64,000 nt of DNA from Vibrio tapetis subsp. quintayensis. Lineage in GTDB: Bacteria; Pseudomonadota; Gammaproteobacteria; Enterobacterales; Vibrionaceae. The first letter of the stretch is position 1; each line of letters begins with the position of its first letter. Shown one piece after another: positions 34,215 through 43,119 of the stretch. The notes beneath the pieces are model-generated. The model searched no databases, was not told the DNA's origin, and saw only the letters and a program-made list of their open reading frames with translations. The stretch is taken from assembly GCF_030409945.1 (NCBI RefSeq), contig NZ_JAUFQV010000026.1, forward strand, positions 496,001 through 560,000. Reading direction: 5' to 3'. A program made the position numbers and the translations under genes.

Positions 34215-34680
34215 AATCGGGTAGCCGGAGGTCTTTACCCTCCAGCCCCACACCACCCTGCATGCGGATCCGCACAGGGCGGTTCCTTCAGAACGCCTAA
34301 TCTACATTTTCTGATTTGGGTATTGAACAGCAATCCATCCATCTCTTAGTGAAAACAATCCTGCTTTCTTAAGGTAATCATTACTCAGCGCTAGCTGTAT
34401 CCCGGGTGTTTTCGAACTTCACCACGGCCTTTTGCTTGTAAGACCACAATCAAGGGCTGTTTGGAACCAGACTCCGCGTTTAAGTAAGTTTTGCACCTTT
34501 GTCCGTGGTTTACGCCACTGACGCCAGTAACACATACGTACTCGCCGACGGATCCATTGGTCCAAATCGATACACGCTTGATAAGCGTTAGCGATGCCAA
34601 ATTAGTTAATCCCACCTCGCATGTATTGCCGCACTTTAAACAATTGATAAATTAACGGGACACACACGAAATCTAAGTGG
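34215..34680 (-). pseudogene. 3' remnant of a group II intron with degraded maturase
   Basis: On the minus strand the 3' end of a group II intron is recognisable: an AACCGCCCTGTGCGG...AGGGTGGT hairpin (domain V-like), a GGCTGGAGG...CCTCCGGC hairpin (domain VI-like) and the end CTACCCGATT. Upstream is the C-terminal quarter of its reverse transcriptase/maturase: YMRGGIN, FGIANAYQACIDLDQWIRRR, MCYWRQWRKPRTKV, then ALSNDYLKKAGLFSLRDGW and a natural stop. Two in-frame stop codons (TAA after GGIN, TGA after KRPW) mark it as dead, and its 5' part is lost into the IS4 remnant. Its 3' end sits exactly in the R'' box of the toxin-antitoxin cassette and runs opposite to that cassette. Confidence 0.8.
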
Positions 34681-34724
34681 AAGTAGATTTCCGATTTTTG
34701 GTGTGTGTCCACGTTGAGTTCTAT

Positions 34725-35059
34725 CCAGAGCAACGGATGCTTTTGACATCATATAACGAAGTTGCTCACAAACATCAGACCAATCAACAAGGACTACTGG
34801 ACAGGGATTAGCCCCCGTTATTATCAATGAAAAAGGTCTTTTTCACGGTGGAGTTGGCGATTTCCAAGTAGCCTACCAACACGCTTAATTGCATGTTTTA
34901 CCGTGGTATTGTTTCTAGCCGACGACCTAGCTTAGTCAGGGTCAAATCAGAGCCGTCAAGCATGCTATTTATGGCAAGTATCAGAGAATTAAGCCGTTTT
35001 TTGTGAATCGAGGGGCATTGGTTTTGTAAGGTTTGCTGTAGAATCTGAATATCGCGCAT
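34725..35059 (-). pseudogene. Truncated, frameshifted IS4-family (IS10-like) transposase
   Basis: On the minus strand, from an ATG at 35059: ILQQTLQNQCPSIHKKRLNSLIL, then DLTLTKLGRRLET, a frameshift, KHAIKRVGRLLGNRQLH, and later in a third frame VVLVDWSDV (with the first catalytic Asp of IS4 transposases) and ASVALD. This is the N-terminal third of an IS10-like transposase. It is broken by at least one frameshift and truncated at the group II intron remnant. Confidence 0.75.
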
Positions 35060-35176
35060 CGTGAGCCCATTTGATCAAAATGTGTGTTTGGCGATATTCA
35101 TTAGATCAAAGGCGGCGGTGCGCGTCTACCTCATTGTTTTTATGGTTAATTATGAGGGGGTTCGCAAGAAGCGGGC

Positions 35177-35981
35177 GTTAGCCGTAATCGGAATAATGGA
35201 GAGATAATGAAATATTACTATGCTTATCACGGTCCCAAGAATGCAGGGGGTTTTGACTCAATCTTGGGATATGGACTAACAAATGAAACTAAGCGAAACA
35301 AGGTCTCCGTAGGTTCAGAGTTCTTTGTTATTCAAAAGCCAATTGGGCATGATAATTTCCGTTTATGCGGCATTTTTAAAGTAATCTCGCATTATGATGA
35401 CTTAGAAAACGAGTTTCCATATCGCTTTGAGTTGGAAAATATTTCTAAGTTAATCGATTTTCCAATTCTTGACGAAGATATCTTGAGCGAAATCCTTCCC
35501 CAAAAAGCAGGTGGGAATAAAGGCTGGAGCAATTTTAAAAAACACTTTTGTTCTCAGGGAATAACTTTTCGTGAACCATTGCAATCAGAGGTCTCTGAAA
35601 TACTCTTATCTGAGCTTGGTTCGGGTAGGGATCTATATGAAGAGGTAGTATCGTCTTTTGTAAAAAACGTAGAAAAATCTCTGAAATCTAGTTCTGAAGA
35701 GCGCAAAAAACGCCTTAATACAGCAAAGTCAAAGCCGCAAAAGAGATATGTAACAACAGCTGTTTATGATAGAAATCCCGACGTAGTTGCTGAAGTTTTG
35801 TATAGAGCTGGTAAGCACTGTGAGGAGTGTGGAAATATCGCACCGTTCCGAAGAAAAAAGGACGACACGTATTATTTAGAAGTGCATCACAAAGTGCCCT
35901 TGGCTAAGGGGGGAGATGATACTGTTGATAATGCTATCGCTCTCTGTCCAAATTGTCACAGAGAAGTACATTACGGCTAAC
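35177..35981 (+). mobile_element. Integron cassette 3 (HNH nuclease)
   Basis: Begins GTTAGCCGTAA (35177-35187) and ends TTACGGCTAAC (35971-35981), complementary over all 11 bases, with the stop codon of the gene in the end box. The downstream sequence AAATAAGGATTA is the same as after cassette 1, and then a copy of the IS91-derived element begins. Confidence 0.75.
35207..35980 (+). CDS. HNH endonuclease with an N-terminal EVE/PUA-like domain
   Basis: A 257-residue two-part protein. The first about 110 residues look like an EVE/PUA-type domain (VSVGSEFFVIQKP, FRLCGIFKVISHY, FPYRFELE) that could read modified bases. A charged helical linker (about 140-185) leads to a C-terminal HNH domain: two zinc Cys (CEEC), EVHHKVPLAKGG with the catalytic His, DNAIALCPNCHREVH with the second Cys pair. 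EVE-HNH proteins include modification-dependent restriction enzymes, some from Vibrio, so a defence role against modified phage DNA is plausible. The cassette setting agrees. Specificity unknown. Confidence 0.8.
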   Translation: MKYYYAYHGPKNAGGFDSILGYGLTNETKRNKVSVGSEFFVIQKPIGHDNFRLCGIFKVISHYDDLENEFPYRFELENISKLIDFPILDEDILSEILPQKAGGNKGWSNFKKHFCSQGITFREPLQSEVSEILLSELGSGRDLYEEVVSSFVKNVEKSLKSSSEERKKRLNTAKSKPQKRYVTTAVYDRNPDVVAEVLYRAGKHCEECGNIAPFRRKKDDTYYLEVHHKVPLAKGGDDTVDNAIALCPNCHREVHYG

Positions 35982-35989
35982 AAATAAGG

Positions 35990-36138
35990 ATTATGCTCTG
36001 CGCAGCCAGCGTTAAATCCCGAGTGTTGAACAAGCCCGTTGCCACTTCTCATAGTAAATTGTGCGATCTGGTGTGGTGGGCGCACCGCCTTGAACCTTTT
36101 CTCACTTCTTCTGTTGTCTTTCTCCTCTGATTTCATGT
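35990..36138. mobile_element. IS91-derived element, shortened third copy
   Basis: The first about 120 bases match the left end of the two full copies (CTGCGCAGCCAGCGTTAAATCCC to TGGTGGGCGCA), then an internal deletion joins to the TCTCCTCTGATTTCAT segment. The rest of the element is absent. Confidence 0.6.
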
Positions 36139-36213
36139 TCGATGTGACGTTATTTTTATGTCCCTTATATTGCTGCGCGATATTTTGCATTGATGTGACC
36201 AAGGCAGCAAATA

Positions 36214-36239
36214 AAACGCCAAGCGAGATAGCTTGACGT
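36214..36239 (-). terminator. Terminator of the alpha-galactosidase gene
   Basis: On the minus strand ACGTCAAGC and GCTTGGCGT pair over 9 bp (one G-U) with a U-rich TTTTATTT tail, about 20 bases after the stop. Confidence 0.7.
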
Positions 36240-36256
36240 GATGGAAAGGTTGGTGG

Positions 36257-37999
36257 TTACTGGAATACGGTGATCAGCGCTCGAGACTGTAACCCCGCAT
36301 TGAGGCTAACTTGGTATATTTGTACAGGCTCAGGCGTGAGTTTTTCTCCTGTCCAGTAGTCGTACCAAAATACCGGCTGATTGGCCGTTAAGGTGTGTTC
36401 TTGATTGTCTTGGTTGAAGTTGAACAAACAATGCAGATCGTTGTGCTCAGTCAGTGGTAAGAAGGCATGATTCAATGTCAGTGACGTAAATTTCGCGGCA
36501 TGTTGATTGTGTTTTTGTCTGGTGATGAGCTTACAAAAGCTGCTTTGGGCAAACGCGGTTATGTCTGGTAGTGGATCGCCAGACAGCAGTAACCCACCAC
36601 AGGCAAGCATAGCGGTTCGATGGAACTCATAGCTGGCTCTGTCGGTGGCTTGGTTTGCCAGCGACGTCAGAGTGACGCAATCTGGGTCGATTTGCCATAA
36701 TTGGCGGTGCTGCCAAGAGCGATAAAAGGTTTCTTTAGCGATCTGCTCAAATCGGTGCGGTTGACGCTCGACATCATCGGAGACTCGCATCGCATCCACT
36801 AATCCGAGTGATGGCCACATCGGCGCGTTGCAGCCGAGTAACCACGCATCACCTGCGCCCTCTGCTATCGCTTCCATCCCCATTCGGTAAGATTGCACAC
36901 CCGTAACGCCCAGTTGATGGCGAACACCCTTTAAGGTGCCCCAATAGTTGGCGTCCAATTTAAATAACTCGACGCCCCAATCTTCTCTCATGGTTTTTAC
37001 CACGTGAGTAAGGTGCGCTTGTACTTCAGGGTGAGACGTATCCAAAATATACCAAGGTGTGCAGCGCCAACCTCCGTAGGTGATATCTTCGGCTTTGAGA
37101 AGTGAGCCGTCAGCGTGTTTTACAAACCAGTCGGGGTGCTGCTTAAAGACTTCTGACTCTGGTTGAGCAATAAACGGTGCCATCCAAATGGCGGGCTTCT
37201 TCCCTTTATCTTTGATGGTTTGGATAAGCTCTTTGACGCCACCAGAAAATTTGTCAGAAGGGGAGAGCCAATCGCCCATGTGGGCTTGATAGCCATCATC
37301 AAGCAAGACCAGTTCTAGATCGTCAAGCGTCTCTTGCATTTGATTTACGTTGAGCTTGATATTGTCTTCGGTGACATCAGCGTAGTAGGCGTACCAAGAG
37401 CACCAACCGATCGGCGCATTCTGCTTCACGCCGGAACGCAGCCCATGACGCTGTTTGATAAGTGTTGAATATTCAGCATAGAGTCCAGACAGTGACTCAC
37501 CGTGAAGCGCACAAAAGCTTTCGAGTTGGTTAGTGTCCCAGCTTTCTGGTTGGCTGTTTTCACCATCAAGGTAAACGTCAATATCAAACCCGGTTGAGGT
37601 TGGGGATAGTTCGAAGTATCCCGCGAAACGATGGCATGAAGTAAAACCAAATAGATGATAGCCATCTGCCTGCTCGAATACCAAGTAATTGTAGAAACGC
37701 TTCGCGGCGTCATTCGGGTAGATACGATAGCTTTCGTTGTTATCTGGGCAGCGTCCGATATCAATGAGCTGGTCAAAGGTACCGCCGGTTTGGGCTAGCA
37801 TTTGGAAGCCATCGCCAAGTAATTTGGCGTGATGCTCACAGGCTAAAAAAGTGCGGGCGACTAAATAGGACTCTGGAATCGCTTCATTGTGAATGCCTTG
37901 AAACTCGAGTTCGACTTCGTTACGTACAAGGGTATGGGATACATCAGGCTGAAGTAAATCTAGGTTACAGCCATTCTCTAACATCACAGATTGAATCAT
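36257..37999 (-). CDS. Glycoside hydrolase family 36, alpha-galactosidase-like
   Basis: A 580-residue cytoplasmic enzyme (no signal peptide). It has the N-terminal beta-sandwich of GH36 (about 1-185), then a TIM barrel with the family motifs GWCSWYAYY, LLDDGYQ, WMAPFIAQP and WFVKH, the nucleophile Asp in KLDANYW and the acid/base Asp in RVSDDVE. The final beta domain holds WYDYWTGE. GH36 enzymes remove alpha-linked galactose from raffinose-type or other galactosides. No sugar transporter is adjacent, so substrate uptake must be elsewhere. A terminator follows at 36214; the gene is single. Confidence 0.88.
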   Translation of the reverse strand: MIQSVMLENGCNLDLLQPDVSHTLVRNEVELEFQGIHNEAIPESYLVARTFLACEHHAKLLGDGFQMLAQTGGTFDQLIDIGRCPDNNESYRIYPNDAAKRFYNYLVFEQADGYHLFGFTSCHRFAGYFELSPTSTGFDIDVYLDGENSQPESWDTNQLESFCALHGESLSGLYAEYSTLIKQRHGLRSGVKQNAPIGWCSWYAYYADVTEDNIKLNVNQMQETLDDLELVLLDDGYQAHMGDWLSPSDKFSGGVKELIQTIKDKGKKPAIWMAPFIAQPESEVFKQHPDWFVKHADGSLLKAEDITYGGWRCTPWYILDTSHPEVQAHLTHVVKTMREDWGVELFKLDANYWGTLKGVRHQLGVTGVQSYRMGMEAIAEGAGDAWLLGCNAPMWPSLGLVDAMRVSDDVERQPHRFEQIAKETFYRSWQHRQLWQIDPDCVTLTSLANQATDRASYEFHRTAMLACGGLLLSGDPLPDITAFAQSSFCKLITRQKHNQHAAKFTSLTLNHAFLPLTEHNDLHCLFNFNQDNQEHTLTANQPVFWYDYWTGEKLTPEPVQIYQVSLNAGLQSRALITVFQ

Positions 38000-38289
38000 G
38001 GTTTACTCTACAATCGAAAACACATAGCGTGTTATTCGAATTACAGCATGGAGATTGGGAGCTGTCTATTTTATCAATAGCATCAAGATCACGATGTGAG
38101 ATTTTTTTGTGACGAGATCGGTGTGTGTTGATTAAACCTAACGGCAAGTCGTGAATGAATCAAAGTCACAATTAAGCACAATGCTCAATTTGTTTCATGG
38201 TTTTTAGGAGTAACCCTAATTAAATCATGTGTATGGGTGATAGGATTTCTTTTTATAATTCTTAAAGCATTCTATAAGAGGTTCTTAAT

Positions 38290-40179
38290 ATGCAATTTAG
38301 TCTAAAGAGGAAAATGGTTTTCTCTGTAGTTTTGGCGATTGCTGTTACATCTGCCATTCTCCTTTTCATGGGTTATAAGACCTTTCAAAATAACAGTTGG
38401 CAGGCGATTGAGAGTGAAAGCCGTAATACACTTCAAGCACATGCTAAAGGAATTGGTGACTGGTTCTATGACAAGAAACAGGCAGTACACGGACTTAAAC
38501 AGCAAGTTCAACTTAACCCTTCGATAGATATTGTTCCTCATTTACGTCAAACCCTTGTATCTGGTGGTTTTGGACTGAGTTATTACGGTAATAAAGAAGG
38601 TGAGATGTTTCGCCATGACCCTTCACTTAATAAACCGGGCTATGACCCAAGAGTGCGAGGTTGGTATAAACAAACACTGGCTGAGAATAGTGCTATTACT
38701 ACCAAGCCCTATGTGAGTGTAACAATGCAAACCTTGGTGGTTACACTGACTGACCCAGTCATAAAAAATGGTTCGATCATTGGTGTGGCGGCATCAAATC
38801 TTGCGCTGGACAAACTTATTCAAGATGTATTGGCAATTGAGGTTCCAGGTAATGGGCGTGCGATTCTGATTGATAAGCAAGGCACGGTCGTTGCTCATAA
38901 GAATAAAGACTTCATTCTTAAGCAAGTTAATGAGATTGCACCTGAGCTGAGCGTTTCTGGTTTAAATAGTGCTGCACAAAACCTCAAGACAATCTTCACT
39001 CAAGTCGATGGTGCTGAGCGAGTCATCATGGCAGAGCCCATTAAGGGGACTGACTGGCTCCTTGTGATTGAAATGGACAAAGAGGTATTAGAACAACCTT
39101 TGTTCGACATGTTGGTCAGTCAGATAACGACAGGCTTGATTGTATTGATCGTTATGGCGGCGGCTACGTCGTGGTTTGTGGCTCGTCAATTAGTTGAACT
39201 TGGCCGAGTGAGTGAAGCGCTGGCTGATATTGCGGAAGGGGATGGTGATTTAACACAACGTCTTCAAGTGTCGAGTAAAGATGAAGTAGGGCAGCTTGCC
39301 GATAAGTTTAATGTGTTCGTAGACCGACTTCATGGAATGATGAAAAACGTCACTCAAGTTTCAACGGCAATGAACAACGGTGCTGATCAAGCCAACAGTA
39401 GCGCATTAAAACGCAGTGAAAGTGTCAGTAAACAGCAAGATGAAATAACGATGGTAGCGACTGCTGTGACTGAAATGGCAACAGCAACATCGGAAATTGC
39501 GTCTAATGCAGACAGCACAGCGAGAAGTGCGACCCACTCTGTCGAATTAAGTGAGCAAGGCTTTCAACAGATGGCTAAGAGTCAATCATCAATTAACGAG
39601 TTAGCAACTGAACTTACGAGTGCAGTTTCTATCATCAGTGAATTGGAAGAGCATGGTCAGCAAATTGCTTCTATTTTGGCGACGATCCGTGAAATAGCCG
39701 AGCAAACTAATTTGCTTGCGCTTAATGCGGCAATCGAAGCTGCAAGGGCCGGTGAACAAGGTCGCGGCTTTGCGGTGGTTGCTGATGAAGTTCGAGTGCT
39801 TTCTCAACGTACTCATGCTTCAACAGAAGAGATCGAAGACAAGATAAAACGCTTGCAACAAGCAACCAACGGCGCTGTCAAAGTGATGACACAAAGCCAT
39901 GATATGGCGAAAACAAGCGTGCACGATGTGGATATGGCAGGAGAGAGTTTGGCTCAAATTCGCGAAGCGATTCAGATGATCAGTGATATGGCGACCCAAA
40001 TAGCCTCAGCGGCAGAAGAGCAGTCATTGGTGACAGCAGAAATAAATGCGAACACTGAGTCTGTTCGTGAAGTGAGTGATGTGATGGCGCTAGATGCGAC
40101 AGATGCAGTTTCGCAGGCTGATCAACTGAGTCATTTGGCAAGTGATTTGAAACAAGAACTTTCACGATTCAAGCTTTAG
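38290..40179 (+). CDS. Methyl-accepting chemotaxis protein with dCache sensor
   Basis: A 629-residue chemoreceptor. Membrane helix 1 (about 8-28), a periplasmic double-Cache (dCache_1) domain (about 35-270) with [13 protein letters not shown] and TLTDPV, helix 2 (about 278-298), a HAMP domain (about 300-352) and the signalling domain with the hairpin tip [32 protein letters not shown]. The Arg-Trp-Tyr and Asp residues in the Cache part are those associated with amino-acid binding, but the ligand is not established. There is no C-terminal CheR-binding pentapeptide. Single gene. Confidence 0.92.
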   Translation: MQFSLKRKMVFSVVLAIAVTSAILLFMGYKTFQNNSWQAIESESRNTLQAHAKGIGDWFYDKKQAVHGLKQQVQLNPSIDIVPHLRQTLVSGGFGLSYYGNKEGEMFRHDPSLNKPGYDPRVRGWYKQTLAENSAITTKPYVSVTMQTLVVTLTDPVIKNGSIIGVAASNLALDKLIQDVLAIEVPGNGRAILIDKQGTVVAHKNKDFILKQVNEIAPELSVSGLNSAAQNLKTIFTQVDGAERVIMAEPIKGTDWLLVIEMDKEVLEQPLFDMLVSQITTGLIVLIVMAAATSWFVARQLVELGRVSEALADIAEGDGDLTQRLQVSSKDEVGQLADKFNVFVDRLHGMMKNVTQVSTAMNNGADQANSSALKRSESVSKQQDEITMVATAVTEMATATSEIASNADSTARSATHSVELSEQGFQQMAKSQSSINELATELTSAVSIISELEEHGQQIASILATIREIAEQTNLLALNAAIEAARAGEQGRGFAVVADEVRVLSQRTHASTEEIEDKIKRLQQATNGAVKVMTQSHDMAKTSVHDVDMAGESLAQIREAIQMISDMATQIASAAEEQSLVTAEINANTESVREVSDVMALDATDAVSQADQLSHLASDLKQELSRFKL

Positions 40180-40328
40180 TTTCGTGACCGATATTTGTTA
40201 GAACATAAAAGAGCAGAAGCGATAACAAGCTTGTGTTCTTTGATTTATTATTAATTGTGCATTCTTATATTGTTAATGTCGTATTTTTAATATGACTTAA
40301 TTAGCAACATCTTATTAAAAATACTAGT

Positions 40329-40360
40329 CGACATTAATTAGTACAAGCTAATTAATGTCG
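40329..40360. repeat. Perfect 13-bp inverted repeat
   Basis: CGACATTAATTAG (40329-40341) and CTAATTAATGTCG (40348-40360) with a six-base spacer, followed by a T-rich stretch. It may be a terminator for the chemoreceptor gene or an operator. Confidence 0.75.
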
Positions 40361-40572
40361 GTCGTTTCGTTTTTATATGGCTCATTATGCGAGTAAAAAG
40401 AAAGCGGGATAAAATAATATTTTTTCCAGCTCTGACGTTCTGTGACTTAAATTCTATTTATATTAATGGTTTATGGTTGAGTTATTGCTCTATATGGATG
40501 CTTCCCTAGTATTTTGTTCTTGGCTCTCTTGTTGGTAAGTGGTAGTGTGCTGTTTTTCTTGCAGATACAGTC

Positions 40573-40601
40573 ACATACACTTTGTTTACTCAAGTGTATG
40601 T
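40573..40601. repeat. Perfect 10-bp inverted repeat before the EAL gene
   Basis: ACATACACTT (40573-40582) and AAGTGTATGT (40592-40601) with a nine-base spacer. Its position just upstream of the EAL gene suggests an operator or mRNA leader hairpin. Confidence 0.7.
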
Positions 40602-40648
40602 ATAAGCTTTTCTGCCTTCGTAAGACAAACTAATAAAGGTAAACCAAG

Positions 40649-42073
40649 ATGGTATTTCTAACCGTTGTGTTAGCGATGTTTCTATGTGTGTTTATTATTG
40701 CCTATTTAAAACTTTCAATAGGCTCGCTTAAACACAGTGAGAATAGAAGTACTGACTTTAGATATGGGCAAGTGTTAAATAGTGAAGAGTATTTTCAATC
40801 GTTAAAAAAAGACATTTTTGGCTTTGAGTATTTTTCTTCGCTAATGAAGCGAATCGAAGCTAGGAAAATGACAGTGTATTACCACATTTCTTTAGTTAAG
40901 GTTGGGCGCTCTGAGCAGTCATTATACCGTTTGACACGAAAAGACAAGCTTCGCCAGAAACTGTATAAAGAGATAAACCAAAGTGTCTGTCCGACTTTTT
41001 TGAAAGTATATAGTGATGAGTATTTGGTTGTTGCATTCGCTGTTTATAACCCACTCAATAACAAAGACGTAGCAGAAAAACAAAAGAAACTCATTGAACG
41101 ATTACCTAAGGAATTAGTGTTTGATGGAGGCTTGGTCGCAATGGATTACGCGATTTCATCTCTTTATATGTCGAGTAAATCGGTATTGGCCGATCTCGAT
41201 AAAATGGAACGCCGACTCTCCTTTGGGATGAAAAAAGCGCTGAGCACTGTTGAAGGGTTGTACATTCACCAAGAAGAAAGCTATTGCTCTGCAATGAAGG
41301 AAAAATACTTAACTCGAGAGCTCTATCGATCAATTTGCTATGAAGAGCAGAGTTTTCATGTGGTTTATCAACCAATTTATGATGCTTTAAGTGACGAAAA
41401 GCCTTCTGCCTACGAAGCACTGGTACGATGGAATAATGAACTCAACGTTGGGCCAGGTGATTTTGTTCCGATACTAGAACAACATGAGCACCTGCATTAT
41501 CAATTCACCTTCATTGTATTGAAAAATGTTATTGGCGATCTTAAAGCTCGCTTATCGCTAAACCAGCTGATACCCCCAGTATCTGTAAACATTTCGACTA
41601 ATGATCTATGCGCGCCTAATTTTGTCTCAGATGTTCTGGCTTTAACGCTAACCTGCGAACCGCTACGTAAACGGTTGGTATTTGAGATTACTGAAAACAA
41701 TCAACTGATCTACAGTGATGAGTTAAAAGCCGTAGTTGAGTCGTTGACCAGTTTGGGTTTTAGGTTTTCTTTAGATGATTTTGGCAGCGGATATGCAAAT
41801 TTAGATGCGTTGAACTTACCTTTTATTTCCACCGTTAAAATTGATAAGCGTTATGTCGATGATATCGAAATAGACTCGCATAAGAAGCAAACGTTATTTC
41901 AAGTGCTTGAATTGTGCGCGCACTTTAGTCGACTTGTCGTGATTGAGGGCGTTGAAAACATTGGACAAGTAGAAATTATTAAAGCGCTTAAAAAGAGTAA
42001 TATTTATATTCAGGGTTATTATTATTCTAAACCATGCGAAAAAAACAAGGCGTTTTCTTTGCTAGGTGCGTAG
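40649..42073 (+). CDS. EAL-domain c-di-GMP phosphodiesterase with N-terminal membrane anchor
   Basis: A 474-residue protein with one N-terminal membrane helix (about 3-22), an unrecognised cytoplasmic region resembling a degenerate GGDEF (about 60-200) and a C-terminal EAL domain (about 225-470). The metal and catalytic residues are intact: EALVRW, VNIST, FEITE, DDFGSGY, KIDK, EGVE and QGYYY. It should hydrolyse c-di-GMP. No sensor domain is obvious. It is single, convergent with the diguanylate cyclase at 42130. Confidence 0.88.
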   Translation: MVFLTVVLAMFLCVFIIAYLKLSIGSLKHSENRSTDFRYGQVLNSEEYFQSLKKDIFGFEYFSSLMKRIEARKMTVYYHISLVKVGRSEQSLYRLTRKDKLRQKLYKEINQSVCPTFLKVYSDEYLVVAFAVYNPLNNKDVAEKQKKLIERLPKELVFDGGLVAMDYAISSLYMSSKSVLADLDKMERRLSFGMKKALSTVEGLYIHQEESYCSAMKEKYLTRELYRSICYEEQSFHVVYQPIYDALSDEKPSAYEALVRWNNELNVGPGDFVPILEQHEHLHYQFTFIVLKNVIGDLKARLSLNQLIPPVSVNISTNDLCAPNFVSDVLALTLTCEPLRKRLVFEITENNQLIYSDELKAVVESLTSLGFRFSLDDFGSGYANLDALNLPFISTVKIDKRYVDDIEIDSHKKQTLFQVLELCAHFSRLVVIEGVENIGQVEIIKALKKSNIYIQGYYYSKPCEKNKAFSLLGA

Positions 42074-42129
42074 TGCCAACGGCCTGGATAGATAGGTAAT
42101 CGATGGGATGACCGCTGCAATCCTATGAC

Positions 42130-43119
42130 TTAGCGAGCAGCGTGACAAAGCGTAGCGCAATCGTCATCAATATTGACCACCGCGATACTATTTTTTCCAT
42201 TTTTCTTTACTTGATACATGGCTGAATCGGCACGCTGGCAGACGTCTTCAAAGCGATGTTGATTACCCGTAAACAAGCATATACCAATACTAAATCCTAA
42301 GGTCAATGTAGCTTGCGAATGTTGGAGTGATACGGCTGAAAATGAGAGGAGTCGGTGACACAACTTCATTAGCTCAGTACGGTGCGAGTAGCTACAGAGT
42401 ATGACGAATTCGTCTCCACCTAGTCGGCCAATTCTGCAGTTTTCCATCGCATTATTTTTGAGCCAAGTTGCAATCTCGAGTAGTAGGTCGTCTCCGGCTT
42501 TGTGTCCGAGCTCGTCATTGACGGCTTTGAAGTTATCTACATCAATGAATATCAACGCAGAGCCACTATCGCTGTGTGTTGCTAAGTGGTTTTGATAGCT
42601 CTCTAACATGGCTTTTCTGTTTAATAAGCCAGTAAGAGGATCACTGTTTGCTAAGGTTGCGAGTTGGATTTCGTAGCGCTTTTCTTGCGTAATATCGATA
42701 TGCGTACCCATCATGCGAAGTGGCAGCCCATTGTCGTCATACTCCACAACGCGGCCACGGTCTGATACCCAGCTGTCTGTTCCGTCTTTGTGGATCATTC
42801 GGTGCACGACTTGATAGAAATCGGTTTTGCCATTGATATGGTCTTCAAATGCACGAACGGTAAAGTCATAGTCTTCAGGGTGTAATTTGCTTTTCCACAT
42901 GTCGACCGTTGCACTTAATTCGTTCGCTTGATAGCCAAGCATCTTGCCCCATTCAACGTTGAATATGGTCAATGAACCACTAGGGACATGCTGCTCCCAT
43001 AGGCAAAGGCCAGTGCCATCTAGTGTCACGCTGAGTTTTTCTTTTAAGCGGGCGTTTTCTTGTTTTAATCGTTTATTTTCCGCTTCAAACTGTTTGATTT
43101 TCTTTAAGTATTCATCCAT
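42130..43119 (-). CDS. PAS-GGDEF diguanylate cyclase
   Basis: A 329-residue cytoplasmic protein: a short N-terminal coiled coil (about 4-29), a PAS domain of the PAS_3 type with a PAC motif (about 35-155; LCLWEQHVPSG, VHRMIHKDG, MGTHIDITQEK), then a GGDEF domain (about 165-318) with RLGGDEFVI intact. The RxxD inhibitory site upstream of GGDEF is not present. It should make c-di-GMP in response to a signal read by the PAS domain. It faces the EAL gene, giving a possible antagonistic pair. Confidence 0.88.
   Translation of the reverse strand: MDEYLKKIKQFEAENKRLKQENARLKEKLSVTLDGTGLCLWEQHVPSGSLTIFNVEWGKMLGYQANELSATVDMWKSKLHPEDYDFTVRAFEDHINGKTDFYQVVHRMIHKDGTDSWVSDRGRVVEYDDNGLPLRMMGTHIDITQEKRYEIQLATLANSDPLTGLLNRKAMLESYQNHLATHSDSGSALIFIDVDNFKAVNDELGHKAGDDLLLEIATWLKNNAMENCRIGRLGGDEFVILCSYSHRTELMKLCHRLLSFSAVSLQHSQATLTLGFSIGICLFTGNQHRFEDVCQRADSAMYQVKKNGKNSIAVVNIDDDCATLCHAAR

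Larger units (their letters stand above)
33531..34216 (+). mobile_element. Integron cassette 2 (toxin-antitoxin)
   Basis: Begins with GTTAACTGC (33531-33539) and ends with GCAGTTAA (34209-34216), complementary over eight bases, so both ends of a cassette are present. The last base of the R'' box and all of its attC are replaced by the 3' end of a group II intron remnant. Toxin-antitoxin pairs are the most frequent stabilising cassettes of Vibrio superintegrons. Confidence 0.7.
40180..40648 (+). other. Long leader region upstream of the EAL gene
   Basis: About 470 bases, AT-rich, without a reading frame. It contains two perfect inverted repeats (40329-40360 and 40573-40601) listed separately. 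The first could be a weak terminator of the chemoreceptor gene; the second lies 47 bases before the next start. Confidence 0.55.

Noticed and set aside
34636..34827. Open frame across the IS4/intron junction as an intact small gene
   Set aside because: It is the fusion of the transposase fragment (VVLVDWSDV) with unrelated sequence; the true frames on both sides are broken.
30235..36256. tRNA-Cys as phage-type attachment site with a downstream direct repeat
   Set aside because: No second copy of the tRNA-Cys 3' end was found before the GH36 gene, and no site-specific integrase is present.
38000..38289. CRP site upstream of the alpha-galactosidase
   Set aside because: Half sites (TGTGA) are present but never in the TGTGA-N6-TCACA arrangement.
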